A stretch of DNA of 16,351 bases from JBMNOI01 sp050942995 (GCA_050942995.1 JBMNOI010000081.1:1-16351), one strand, 5' to 3'; counted from the stretch's first letter, positions 1-7,127 are shown. Numbers and translations: made by a program. Notes: generated by a model from the letters alone, not told the origin.

Positions 1-1253
1 CACAAGAACTGACCGATAGGCACCGGCGGACGCGTATTAGCGATGGGCAGCAGATCCATAAAGACCTTGTGCATCGGGTCTTCATGGTAGAACGGCTGGG
101 CCGCCGCTTCCTTGAGTGTCGGGATGTGAGCCGTCTCCCTGCAGAAGTAATCCATCTCCTCGGGGCCGGCAAAGTAGCTGATAAATTCGAACCCTTCGGC
201 AACATGCTTCGCCCCGCGCGGTATGACGACCGACCAGCCACCGGCCATCGTCGCCGTGCGGCCACCCGCGGGATACGGCATCGGAACAACGGTGAACTCT
301 AGATCGGGAGCATACTTTTCGATCTGAGCCAGCATCCAGTCACCGTTGTACATCATCGACATCTGATCCACGTAGAATGGATGCAGAGTCTCTGTACCAA
401 AGGCCGAAGAAAAGCTCTCGAAAGCCTCGGCGCCGTACTTTTCTGCATACGCGCGTCGCCACTCCATGGAGGCTACCGCCTGCTCACTGTTGACGACGAT
501 ATTGTTGGGGTCTTCGGGGCTCCAATACTCGGCTCCAAAGGTCCATCCCCAAACATAAGGACATCCGCCCTGCGCGTACCAGGGGATAAAGCCGGCCCGT
601 ACGAGTCGCGGCCCATCGTACTCGAATAGCTGCTCGGCCCACTGGTCAAATGTGTCCAGATCCTGAGGGATGTTGTCCGGGTCCAGACCGGCATCGAGCA
701 GATGCTGTTTGTTCACATAAAGCGCACGCGTATCGGTGTCGAAGGGCAGCGCCCAGACCTTGCCCTTCCAGCCGGTCACCTCTGTCCAGGCAAAGTCATA
801 GTAGTCGTCCTTGGTGATACCGGCGTTGGCGCACAGGTCGGTCAGATCCGTCAATGAATCTTCTGCAGCCCAGGCCGCGACAATAAAGCGGTCAAAGTAT
901 GCCGCGTCCGGGGGAGTGCCACCGGCGATCGCGGTGAGCAGCGCCTCGGACATCTGGGTGCCTTCAGTGGTCGGCTTGTAGACCGACTCGACCTCCAGCT
1001 CCGGATGCTTCTCCCTGAAACGATTGATCATGGCCTCTTTGACCTGGCCGTCGAGGCTCTCCGGGCTGCTTACGTCCCAATACTCGACCTTGACCTTGGT
1101 TTCGGGGGCAGCTTGGGGCTCTTCTGCGCCCTGTGCAACCTCTCCTGTATCGGGCGTTTCAGTTGTAGGTGCACAAGCGGCCAAAAAGGTCATTCCGGCT
1201 ACTGTTGCGCCCATACGTAGAAATTCGCGACGACTCCAAGAACTAGCACGCAT
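1..1253 (-). CDS. Sugar ABC transporter substrate-binding lipoprotein (partial, C-terminus beyond window)
   Basis: The reading frame is open from ATG at 1253 to the left edge, giving 417 codons; the end of the protein is missing. The N-terminus carries a twin-arginine motif (SRREFLR, residues 7-13), a hydrophobic stretch, and a lipobox LAAC with Cys27, so the product should be exported folded by Tat and anchored as a lipoprotein. An acidic, Pro/Ala-rich linker follows, then a family 1 extracellular solute-binding fold: a first beta strand (VKVEYWDVSS), PPDAAYFDRF, WALPFDTDTRALYVN, a VDQMSMMYNGDWML block and a GGWSVVIPRGAKH segment, all typical of carbohydrate-binding subunits. It would capture a sugar outside the membrane and deliver it to a permease, presumably encoded to the left. 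AGGAG at 1265-1261 sits 7 nt before the start. The exact sugar cannot be told. Family assignment is firm. Confidence 0.93.
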   Translation of the reverse strand, partial: MRASSWSRREFLRMGATVAGMTFLAACAPTTETPDTGEVAQGAEEPQAAPETKVKVEYWDVSSPESLDGQVKEAMINRFREKHPELEVESVYKPTTEGTQMSEALLTAIAGGTPPDAAYFDRFIVAAWAAEDSLTDLTDLCANAGITKDDYYDFAWTEVTGWKGKVWALPFDTDTRALYVNKQHLLDAGLDPDNIPQDLDTFDQWAEQLFEYDGPRLVRAGFIPWYAQGGCPYVWGWTFGAEYWSPEDPNNIVVNSEQAVASMEWRRAYAEKYGAEAFESFSSAFGTETLHPFYVDQMSMMYNGDWMLAQIEKYAPDLEFTVVPMPYPAGGRTATMAGGWSVVIPRGAKHVAEGFEFISYFAGPEEMDYFCRETAHIPTLKEAAAQPFYHEDPMHKVFMDLLPIANTRPPVPIGQFL

Positions 1254-1286
1254 CTCGCCTCTCCTCATCTGGCATTGATCTGATGG

Positions 1287-1325
1287 TTAATGGTCTCGTA
1301 ACAACAAACCGTCACCAGCGTGCAT
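1287..1325 (-). CDS. Possible 12-residue leader peptide upstream of the sugar-binding protein gene
   Basis: ATG at 1325-1323 is followed by 11 sense codons (MHAGDGLLLRDH) and TAA at 1289-1287. A very purine-rich AGGAGGGGGGG tract lies immediately 5' of it. It ends 33 nt before the start of the substrate-binding protein gene. There are no homology grounds for it. The strong ribosome-binding site and position make a leader peptide possible, but a G-rich tract could arise by chance. The peptide has no run of regulatory codons of the classic amino-acid attenuation type. Confidence 0.2.
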   Translation of the reverse strand: MHAGDGLLLRDH

Positions 1326-1452
1326 CACCCCCCCTCCTGATCTGACGCCTTATTCCTATGTCGATTGAATCAAGCCACAGAAGTGATCAGCGAACCGATA
1401 GATAGAGGGTTTGGGTTTGCGACCCTTCTCTTGGCCTGTCTTATAGACGCAG

Positions 1453-1470
1453 AAAAAAAGGGCTTGCCCT
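1453..1470 (-). terminator. Short terminator-like hairpin with T7 tail in the sugar-transporter leader
   Basis: On the minus strand AGGG-CAAG-CCCT is followed directly by seven Ts (1459-1453). The stem is only 4-5 bp, so strength is doubtful. The upstream segment 1484-1478 repeats GGGCAAG, which offers an alternative partner for the GCCC arm. No gene lies upstream on this strand, so if functional it would act as a leader attenuator and not as a gene-end terminator. Confidence 0.3.
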
Positions 1471-1521
1471 ATCTGGCCTTGCCCTCCGCAGATTTGAGCT
1501 TGTGCAGCCCTCCCTTCGCAA

Positions 1522-1556
1522 GCATCACCCGGAGGCTCTTCCCTCCGGCAAGATGC
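1522..1556. repeat. Two-part hairpin (5 bp + 7 bp stems)
   Basis: GCATC (1522-1526) pairs with GATGC (1552-1556), and CCGGAGG (1529-1535) pairs with CCTCCGG (1542-1548). The two stems are separated by an AC/CAA internal loop and capped by a 6-nt loop. On the plus strand CTTTT follows; on the minus strand TTGCG follows. The internal loop and GC-rich apical stem suggest an RNA structure, but I could not match it to a known riboswitch consensus. Confidence 0.45.
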
Positions 1557-1586
1557 CTTTTCAGATGTCGTCCGCAACGTCCCTGA

Positions 1587-1611
1587 ACATGATCCCCACA
1601 TGCGATCATGT
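1587..1611. repeat. 8-bp inverted repeat, operator-like
   Basis: ACATGATC (1587-1594) and GATCATGT (1604-1611) are perfect inverted copies separated by 9 bases. The 25-bp span is the size of a dimeric-regulator operator. It could equally fold as a hairpin in a minus-strand leader transcript. Confidence 0.4.
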
Positions 1612-1767
1612 CCGAATCATCTACGCGTCTTCCGTGGCAGCCTCCAGAGCCGGCTCTGATTAAGCGTTGAGCTAATAGATGCGCTAAACTCGAACAAAGG
1701 GCATGAGATGCCGCTGCAAGCAATCATCAAGGCCCTTTGGAGCCGAAACAGCGCCCAGCGCCGGCCC

Positions 1768-1796
1768 TTGACAAGTCAATAACCCATTTGTACCAT
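1768..1796 (+). promoter_or_regulatory. Candidate promoter of the response regulator gene
   Basis: TTGACA (1768-1773), a perfect -35 hexamer, is followed after 17 bases by TACCAT (1791-1796), a 4-of-6 match to the -10 consensus. The -35 is embedded in the dyad TTGAC-AA-GTCAA (1768-1779). Transcription would begin around 1803, inside the AT-rich palindrome. Confidence 0.5.
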
Positions 1797-1815
1797 ATGA
1801 TAAATTCTATCATAT
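1795..1815. promoter_or_regulatory. 21-bp palindromic operator candidate
   Basis: ATATGATA (1795-1802) and TATCATAT (1808-1815) are perfect inverted copies around a 5-base centre AATTC. The dyad overlaps the end of the candidate -10 hexamer and the expected transcription start, where a bound protein would block RNA polymerase. The adjacent gene encodes a protein with an HTH-like segment, so autoregulation is possible. This is inferred from position and symmetry only. Confidence 0.5.
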
Positions 1816-1872
1816 CAAAGCCCTAATCTCTGCCTGTTTTTTGCCACTATATTGCCATGCGACCTGGAGAAC

Positions 1873-3090
1873 ATGATAGAACACAAAGAAGTGATCTCTT
1901 CTCTTCGCAAAGCTCTGGCTCATATCAACGACCCGGCCTACCTTGAAAGCATCCCACATTTTGAGGATCTAGGCCTGCCTGTAGCGGGTCCCCATCTGTC
2001 TCGCGGGCAAGCCCTGCAGAGCATACTTCGCCTGGCCATCGACCGTCTTGCTCCCGAAGGTAGAGGGCACGGGGCATTGGATGTCATTTCTTACGAGGTT
2101 CTTTATCAGTACACCCTCTCGCATCGCAATATGGCGGGTATCGCCCTGCAGCTGGGCATGTCTGAACGTCAGGCCTACCGATTGCTTAACCGCGCCATCG
2201 ATGCGTTAGCAGCCGAACTGGACAGGATCAGATCTGAGCAAGAAAGCCGGTCCCTCGAAAGCAGCGTGATGAGACAGACGCCTCAAGACCAGGTCCGATC
2301 GGAACTGGAGCGCCTGGTGAACGAGGATGTGCAGCAGGTCGATCTGATCGGCCTGCTGAATCAGTTTCGAGCGGATATCGACGCACTCGCTCAGGACCTG
2401 GATATCGCCATCGAAATAGAGAGCACGGTGGGCTCGCTCTATGTGATGGCCAATCGGGTGCTGCTACGCCAGGCGATGCTGAATCTGGTCAGCCATGCTC
2501 TGTCTGGCGCCACGCACGAGCGCTCGATCCGGGTGCTCGCCGAGCGACAACATGACAGGGCAAAGATCCGTCTGATTTGCAACGCCTTCCCTCAACTGTC
2601 CTGCACAGATCCTCAGAGTCCGCTGAGCATCGCCCAGCAGATTCTAGAGTTTGTCCACATCCCCTATGTGTATCAGCTTACACCGGAAGGGGAGCAAGAG
2701 ATCGTCCTTGAACTGCCCGTCGCGGATAGCGAGACGGTGCTCATCGTTGATGACAACGAGGATCTGATCGCCCTATTTCGCCGGTATCTCAGAGCGGAGC
2801 CGTTCCGTGTCTACGGCGCCACATCGTTCGATCAGGCCCGACAGATGCTCGCCGAATACAAACCCGAGATCGTTATCCTGGACGTCATGCTTCCCCGGCG
2901 GGATGGGTGGGAACTCTTGCGCACGTTACGCCTCAGAGACGAGCCGTATCACCCCAAGGTGATCGTCTGCTCGATTATCAATGACCCCGAACTCTCTTCA
3001 TTGTTGGGCGCCGATGCTTTCCTGAACAAACCCGTTTCTCAGCAAAAGCTCATCGAGACCATCTATGCGGTTCGGTCAGCCCGCACATAG
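1873..3090 (+). CDS. Response regulator: HTH-like domain, degenerate ATPase-like middle, C-terminal receiver
   Basis: The start is placed at ATG 1873 (405 residues), preceded by TGGAGA; an in-frame TTG at 1852 would add seven residues. Spacing from GGAG to the ATG is short, so the start is not certain. Residues ~70-120 contain an HTH-like segment (IALQLGMSERQAYRLLNRAI) resembling sigma region 4 or LuxR-type helices. Residues ~130-280 look like a worn histidine-kinase ATPase fold: RVLLRQAMLNLVSHAL resembles an N box, but no clear G1/G2 glycine boxes follow. Residues ~290-405 are a canonical receiver with the acidic pair in VLIVDDNED, phospho-acceptor Asp337 in VILDVMLPRRDGW, and Lys386 in FLNKPVS. 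It probably receives phosphate from the convergent hybrid kinase, whose 3' end overlaps this gene by 28 bp. DNA binding is inferred, not shown. Confidence 0.85.
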   Translation: MIEHKEVISSLRKALAHINDPAYLESIPHFEDLGLPVAGPHLSRGQALQSILRLAIDRLAPEGRGHGALDVISYEVLYQYTLSHRNMAGIALQLGMSERQAYRLLNRAIDALAAELDRIRSEQESRSLESSVMRQTPQDQVRSELERLVNEDVQQVDLIGLLNQFRADIDALAQDLDIAIEIESTVGSLYVMANRVLLRQAMLNLVSHALSGATHERSIRVLAERQHDRAKIRLICNAFPQLSCTDPQSPLSIAQQILEFVHIPYVYQLTPEGEQEIVLELPVADSETVLIVDDNEDLIALFRRYLRAEPFRVYGATSFDQARQMLAEYKPEIVILDVMLPRRDGWELLRTLRLRDEPYHPKVIVCSIINDPELSSLLGADAFLNKPVSQQKLIETIYAVRSART

Positions 3091-5321
3091 TCTGGCTGAA
3101 CAACGTTCAGCACAGCATGGAGAATATCGACCACCTTGTTTATTGAAAGCCCCTTGGCCTGAGTCAGCGTAAAGTGCATCCCCTTGCGTGCCAGCATCTC
3201 ATCCCCATAGTTGGATGCGGTGACGGCAATAACCCGCATCGCATCCAGCTGTCCCTGGCTGCGCAACGTGTCTATCACGGCAAAGCCATCGGGATCGGGC
3301 ATGAGCAGGTCCAGCAAAATCACATCGGGCTTGTATTCGGCACATATGCGAAGAGCCTCGTCGCCGGAATAGGCCATACGGACTTGATCGACCAGATCCA
3401 TCGTGCCGACCATGCGCTCGATCAAGCTGACGAATCCGGGGTCATCATCGACAATCAGCAAGCAATTGATCCGCGCTCCAATGCCCTGCAAGGTCGCCCG
3501 CAAAGTCTCTCGCGACACCGGCTTGATCAGACAGTGATCGATGCCCGAGATATCGGATAGCCAGCCGGAACTTGGAACCGAGCACCGCAGAATGGGTACA
3601 TTGTAGCGGGAGCTCGTACGCCCCAACGTTTCGAGCCACCTTTCGGCAGGAGCATCGGGCCTCTGATTATGAATGATCGCACGAGGATGCTCGCTCTCAA
3701 CCAGAGCATCCAATTCCTCCACATCTCGCAACGGCAGCATGTGATGCTCGTCTATATAGCGCTCGAGCATATCGGCGATACTCGGGTCCGGGTCAACGAC
3801 GATAACAGGTGCATCTTCCGGACTCACTTTTCGAGGCGGGATAGCACGTAGATCCAGCGTTCGCACCAGATTAGCGCCCGGGAGAGGCAGCGTAAAACGA
3901 AAGGTGCTTCCTTTCCCTCTGGTGCTTTCCACCCACATGGACCCGCCATGTAATTCCACAAACTGCTTGCTGATCGCCAGGCCGAGCCCAACCCCTCCCC
4001 GGCTGTTCGATCCCACATGAGCCTGAGCAAACTTTTCAAAGATGTGAGGGATCTGCGCGGGATCTATCCCCACTCCCGTATCCTGTACCTCTACCTCAAC
4101 ATGATCCTCCCTGAGTCGGGCGCGCACGGTGATGCTTCCCTCGTCGGTGAAGCGAATAGCGTTGTTGAGCAGATTCAGCATCACCTGGCGAATGCGTGTG
4201 CTATCGAGCAGCAGCTTTGGGATATCCTCATCATAGATCATCTCATATCTCAGAGCGTTCCGTTCCAGCAGGGGAGCGATGGTCTCACTCGCCTGTTCGA
4301 TGATCGTGCGCAGGCTGATCAACTCTCTGAACATGGGTAATCGGGCCGTGTCGATGCGAGACAGGTCAAGAATGTCATTCACAAGGCTCTCCAGATGCTT
4401 GCCCGCCCGATAAATGCGACCGATATCGGCGGAAAGATCGGATGTCCACACCACCCCCTCGTAGCTTTCGGGTGAGAGATACATCATCTCAACGAACCCG
4501 ACGATCAGATTGAGCGGGGTGCGCAGCTCGTGGCTGACATTGACGACAAACTGCTCCCGATGAGCGCGGGCTTCGTCGGCGTCCTGTCGCGCCAGCGCCA
4601 GCTCTCGATTTGTGCGTTGCAGACGTCGCGTCGCCTCTGTGAGGGCCTGGACCGTGCGATTGAGCTCCCCTTGATGGTGTCGGAGCTGCTCCAGAAGCAT
4701 GGTTGCGCGCTGTTGACTGTTCCACGACCAATCCAAAAGTGTGTACAGGCTTTGATACGCGACAAATTGAGCGACGATGATCAATCCCATCAATATGACC
4801 AATGAGTAAGATAGGGGACCGAAGGAATAAAACTGCCATAAACAGATGATGTCCAAAACTGCCGCCCCCACCCCATTCCAGGGGTTGATGGCCGCATTAG
4901 TGACGATGATGAGGAGTCCGAAAAAAGGCACCGCCGCATAGGGGAAGGTGCGGAGGGCCAGGCCGTGGGCGATGACCGGTCCGACCATGAGAAGGATGTA
5001 CGAACAGCGGGCACATCGAGTTGCAAAGTGCCAGGAAACGATACCGGTCATCAAGATGGTAAAGAATGTCATAAAGGGCCAGACGGCAAACGGGGTTCCG
5101 GGCAGATAATGCCAGGCAATCGGGGCCGATGCGATGATATAAAAAAGGGAGACTCTGGCCACTTGCCCTGCTTTGACCTCTTCAAAATCGAGAATGCTCT
5201 CCCTTGCCGAGAGCAGCGCTTTGTCGTAATGATCGGTCGCCGCAGGAACATGCGTTCCTTGCAGCCGCTCCCGCAAGGAAGAAAAGAACTCGTTCCCTCT
5301 CTCTCTTCGTCGAGATTCCAT
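3063..5321 (-). CDS. Membrane hybrid sensor histidine kinase with two C-terminal receiver domains
   Basis: The start is placed at ATG 5321 (752 residues) because AAGGGG lies 9 nt upstream; the frame stays open to TTG 5426, which would add 35 residues. Order of parts: a cytoplasmic N-terminus (1-54), about six membrane segments (~55-190) with no large extracellular sensor domain, a coiled coil (~205-260), the HisKA box with His264 in NVSHELRTPLN, and a full HATPase domain (N box MLNLLNNAIRFT, G1 DTGVGI, G2 GVGLGLAISKQFVELHGG). Receiver 1 (~515-635) keeps the acidic DPD and the Lys of LIKPVS, but the phospho-Asp strand reads AIIHNQ, with no Asp. Receiver 2 (~640-740) has DDD, Asp671 in VILLDLLMPDPDG, and Lys in TQAKGLS. 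It should autophosphorylate on His264 and phosphorylate receiver 2 and/or the convergent regulator. The signal is unknown; sensing may occur in the membrane. Confidence 0.92.
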   Translation of the reverse strand: MESRRRERGNEFFSSLRERLQGTHVPAATDHYDKALLSARESILDFEEVKAGQVARVSLFYIIASAPIAWHYLPGTPFAVWPFMTFFTILMTGIVSWHFATRCARCSYILLMVGPVIAHGLALRTFPYAAVPFFGLLIIVTNAAINPWNGVGAAVLDIICLWQFYSFGPLSYSLVILMGLIIVAQFVAYQSLYTLLDWSWNSQQRATMLLEQLRHHQGELNRTVQALTEATRRLQRTNRELALARQDADEARAHREQFVVNVSHELRTPLNLIVGFVEMMYLSPESYEGVVWTSDLSADIGRIYRAGKHLESLVNDILDLSRIDTARLPMFRELISLRTIIEQASETIAPLLERNALRYEMIYDEDIPKLLLDSTRIRQVMLNLLNNAIRFTDEGSITVRARLREDHVEVEVQDTGVGIDPAQIPHIFEKFAQAHVGSNSRGGVGLGLAISKQFVELHGGSMWVESTRGKGSTFRFTLPLPGANLVRTLDLRAIPPRKVSPEDAPVIVVDPDPSIADMLERYIDEHHMLPLRDVEELDALVESEHPRAIIHNQRPDAPAERWLETLGRTSSRYNVPILRCSVPSSGWLSDISGIDHCLIKPVSRETLRATLQGIGARINCLLIVDDDPGFVSLIERMVGTMDLVDQVRMAYSGDEALRICAEYKPDVILLDLLMPDPDGFAVIDTLRSQGQLDAMRVIAVTASNYGDEMLARKGMHFTLTQAKGLSINKVVDILHAVLNVVQPDYVRADRTA

Positions 5322-5330
5322 GATGGACCA

Positions 5331-5336
5331 CCCCTT
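5331..5336 (-). promoter_or_regulatory. Ribosome-binding site deciding the kinase start
   Basis: AAGGGG on the minus strand, 9 nt before ATG 5321. The more upstream in-frame starts (TTG 5426 and an ATG within the following ~80 bases) lack an equally good site. Confidence 0.5.
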
Positions 5337-5446
5337 GGTGTACGAGTCTATCGACATACACAGCGGTTGACAGTCTGGAGGATCGATCATCTCCAGATCG
5401 AAACGATCACGCAAGGGCAAATCCAATCAATACGACCTTGTATAAA

Positions 5447-5469
5447 CCCGGACTGCGTCATAGTCCGGG
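5447..5469 (-). repeat. 8-bp inverted repeat in the kinase gene leader
   Basis: CCCGGACT (5447-5454) and AGTCCGGG (5462-5469) are perfect inverted copies with a 7-base loop. On the minus strand the hairpin is followed by TTTATA, so it is weakly terminator-like. It may be an operator or an attenuator for the histidine kinase. Confidence 0.45.
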
Positions 5470-5636
5470 ATCATCTTCCAAAGATCTCTACCGCCTCTTC
5501 AGAGGGGGTTATTTGCGACTTTTTAAGCCCTCCTTGTAGAAAACCGGGCCCGACCGCTCATCTCTACCCCGGCAGCTTGTAGTCTATCTCAGTCGCGCGG
5601 GAAAAGCCAGGGCAACAAACCCCTCAGTTGAACGCG

Positions 5637-5682
5637 AACAGAAGCGGGCGCCTTTATTACGACAAAGGCGCCCGCTTCTGTT
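5637..5682. terminator. 19-bp perfect hairpin, probable terminator of the acetyltransferase gene
   Basis: Bases 5637-5655 pair without mismatch with 5664-5682 around an 8-base loop (5656-5663). The stem has a GCGGGCGCC core flanked by A/T-rich ends. It lies ~90 bases past the acetyltransferase stop on the minus strand. No separate U tract follows on either strand, so termination could be factor-assisted or the structure could protect a 3' end; the symmetry would work in both directions. Confidence 0.75.
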
Positions 5683-5717
5683 GATTCACACCCGGAATAG
5701 ATCGCTCGTGAATTGAT

Positions 5718-5773
5718 CGGGCTCCGGGATCTTCGAGAGACGGCCAGACGCGTCCGACCTCTCTCCGAGCCCG
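5718..5773 (-). repeat. Structured 3' region directly after the acetyltransferase stop
   Basis: CGGGCTC (5718-5724) pairs with GAGCCCG (5767-5773), and inside it GAGAGA (5735-5740) pairs with TCTCTC (5760-5765). The outer arm abuts the TAA at 5777-5775. It may fold in the mRNA tail ahead of the main terminator hairpin; chance pairing in GC-rich sequence is possible. Confidence 0.3.
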
Positions 5774-5774
5774 C

Positions 5775-7007
5775 TTAGAACTCCCAATCCAATCGGGGCT
5801 GCGGCACCCGCAACGTCTCATCCAGCCTCCGCAACAGCTCAGCCGGCCCATCGAGTCGATCGGTAACGGCCAACCCCGTGGCCGGGCGTACTCCCAGCCA
5901 CAAACGCGTAAAGGCGTTCACCGTAGCCTCCAGCGTGGGGAGCGTTTCATCCCTCCCCCTTTCAGCGCCGGATGAGGGGCCCAGCGTGACCACATACTCG
6001 CCGCCGATACCACGCCACGGCGCATCATCGCCCAGATAGCCCTCGATCGGATCGCTCAGGCACAGATTGAACCGCACCTGATCGCTCCCCGGCAGATGAG
6101 TGTGCTCCAGCGCTCCCGGCAGATCGCAGATACGCATCTGCCACCAGGCCCAACTGCGAATGCCGATCGCACGAGACGAGTCTTGTGTGATTCGCGCATG
6201 GCGAAATGGCCGATGCATCAGATCCTGAAGCTGGATACCCGGCGGTTCGACCATCGAGACGGCCGTCACCTGATCGCCCAGACTGCGCAACATGGCCAGT
6301 AGCTCCAAAAGCTCGTCGTAGGTACGATAGGCCATCCAGGCCACCCGATAAGGCCCCTCTTCGATATTGCTGGCGCCGCACCATATATAGTGCGATATGG
6401 CGCCACCCGGTGCGTCACGGTAGCCCAAACCAAAGCCGTTCTTCGTCCAGCCCATCTCGGCTCGCGTCGTCTCGGGCGGCCGCAGAGTACAGCTTCCGTG
6501 CGGGCGCATACCGGCCAGCCGCGCCGCATGCGCTTCTTTCCAGTCATCGGGCGTGATTCGACCGGGCACCCGCGGCTTGACCGACAGATTGAGCTGTGAC
6601 GGGTCGAATCGTACCTGATGCTCATAAGAGCCCGTGCCGAATCCGATACGATTGTAATATCCCTGATCGAACATGCTCAGCCCCGCCACATGCGCGCCCT
6701 CGGCGGCATCCTCGGCCAAAACACGCGCCGTCACACGGAGAGCCAACCCCTGCTGTCGGGCGATGCGGCTGGTAGCGACGGCGGTCACGCCGGCAAAGAT
6801 CAGGTCGTGGTCCAGATAGCGCAGCGTGCCCGACGTGGTCTGAGCCAGCGCCTCGGCGCTCCCGTTCACCTCACCCACCATCACCCGGCATACCGACATC
6901 ATCTGCTCGACAGATTCCTCCTCGCCCGACGCCAGCCAGCCGACCTCACGATAGATACGTCGCGCCGCGTCCTTGTCCCTTTCGGGCTCGTATGGTCTGA
7001 TGATCAT
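5775..7007 (-). CDS. Eis-like GNAT-family N-acetyltransferase
   Basis: The protein has 410 residues, close to mycobacterial Eis (about 400). An N-terminal GNAT domain carries the acetyl-CoA loop RQQGLA (84-89) after the strand FAGVTAVA, followed by FDQGYYNRIGFG (113-124). The tyrosine there (Tyr118) aligns by motif with the general-acid Tyr of Eis. A second GNAT-like half (~150-290) and a C-terminal SCP2-like part (~300-410) follow. The protein ends in Phe (RLDWEF), and the free C-terminal carboxylate of a terminal Phe acts in catalysis in Eis. It would transfer acetyl groups to amines; Eis relatives modify aminoglycosides or lysine, but the natural substrate here is unknown. GGAGG at 7022-7018 is 10 nt before the ATG. 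It is divergent from the lipoprotein hydrolase gene. The family call is firm; drug resistance should not be assumed. Confidence 0.88.
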   Translation of the reverse strand: MIIRPYEPERDKDAARRIYREVGWLASGEEESVEQMMSVCRVMVGEVNGSAEALAQTTSGTLRYLDHDLIFAGVTAVATSRIARQQGLALRVTARVLAEDAAEGAHVAGLSMFDQGYYNRIGFGTGSYEHQVRFDPSQLNLSVKPRVPGRITPDDWKEAHAARLAGMRPHGSCTLRPPETTRAEMGWTKNGFGLGYRDAPGGAISHYIWCGASNIEEGPYRVAWMAYRTYDELLELLAMLRSLGDQVTAVSMVEPPGIQLQDLMHRPFRHARITQDSSRAIGIRSWAWWQMRICDLPGALEHTHLPGSDQVRFNLCLSDPIEGYLGDDAPWRGIGGEYVVTLGPSSGAERGRDETLPTLEATVNAFTRLWLGVRPATGLAVTDRLDGPAELLRRLDETLRVPQPRLDWEF

Positions 7008-7062
7008 TGCTCACTCGCCTCCCCCGATCATATCGCCACCGATGGTCGGACCCAACACTTTA

Positions 7063-7091
7063 TTTATACCCCCCGCGTCAGCATGCTCCAA
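7063..7091 (-). promoter_or_regulatory. Candidate promoter of the acetyltransferase gene
   Basis: On the minus strand TTGGAG (7091-7086) and TATAAA (7068-7063) are separated by 17 bases. The -10 match is good and the -35 match is weak. Transcription would start about 50 bases before the ATG. Confidence 0.4.
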
Positions 7092-7127
7092 GAAGCGGGA
7101 CGTGCCCTTCACGCTGCTGCATTCGCC

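Larger units (their letters stand above)
1254..1872. other. Long non-coding interval with stacked inverted repeats
   Basis: About 620 bases separate the two divergent genes, and no convincing protein gene lies here; the open frames present are short and share no recognisable domain. The left part, read on the minus strand, would be the leader of the substrate-binding protein gene. It contains a dyad at 1587-1611, a two-part hairpin at 1522-1556, a short hairpin with a T7 tail at 1453-1470, and a 12-codon open frame at 1287-1325 with a strong Shine-Dalgarno. The right part, read on the plus strand, holds a candidate promoter and a 21-bp palindrome for the response regulator. The last ~80 bases are clearly more AT-rich than the rest. 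Confidence 0.6.
5322..5774. other. Non-coding interval between kinase and acetyltransferase genes
   Basis: About 450 bases between two minus-strand genes contain no supported gene. It holds, from right to left as transcribed, a structured 3' region next to the acetyltransferase stop (5718-5773), a 19-bp perfect hairpin acting as probable terminator (5637-5682), and an 8-bp dyad in the kinase leader (5447-5469). A kinase promoter should lie between ~5470 and ~5640, but I could not pick a convincing pair of hexamers. Confidence 0.6.

Noticed and set aside
1360..1560. c-di-GMP (GEMM-type) riboswitch on the minus strand
   Set aside because: Fragments such as GGTCGCAAACC and CGGTTCGC recall the consensus, but the order and the GCAAA-containing core do not line up.
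1356..1723. Short open frames of 73-84 codons on both strands
   Set aside because: They overlap one another, have no ribosome-binding sites or known domains, and sit over the hairpin-rich non-coding interval.
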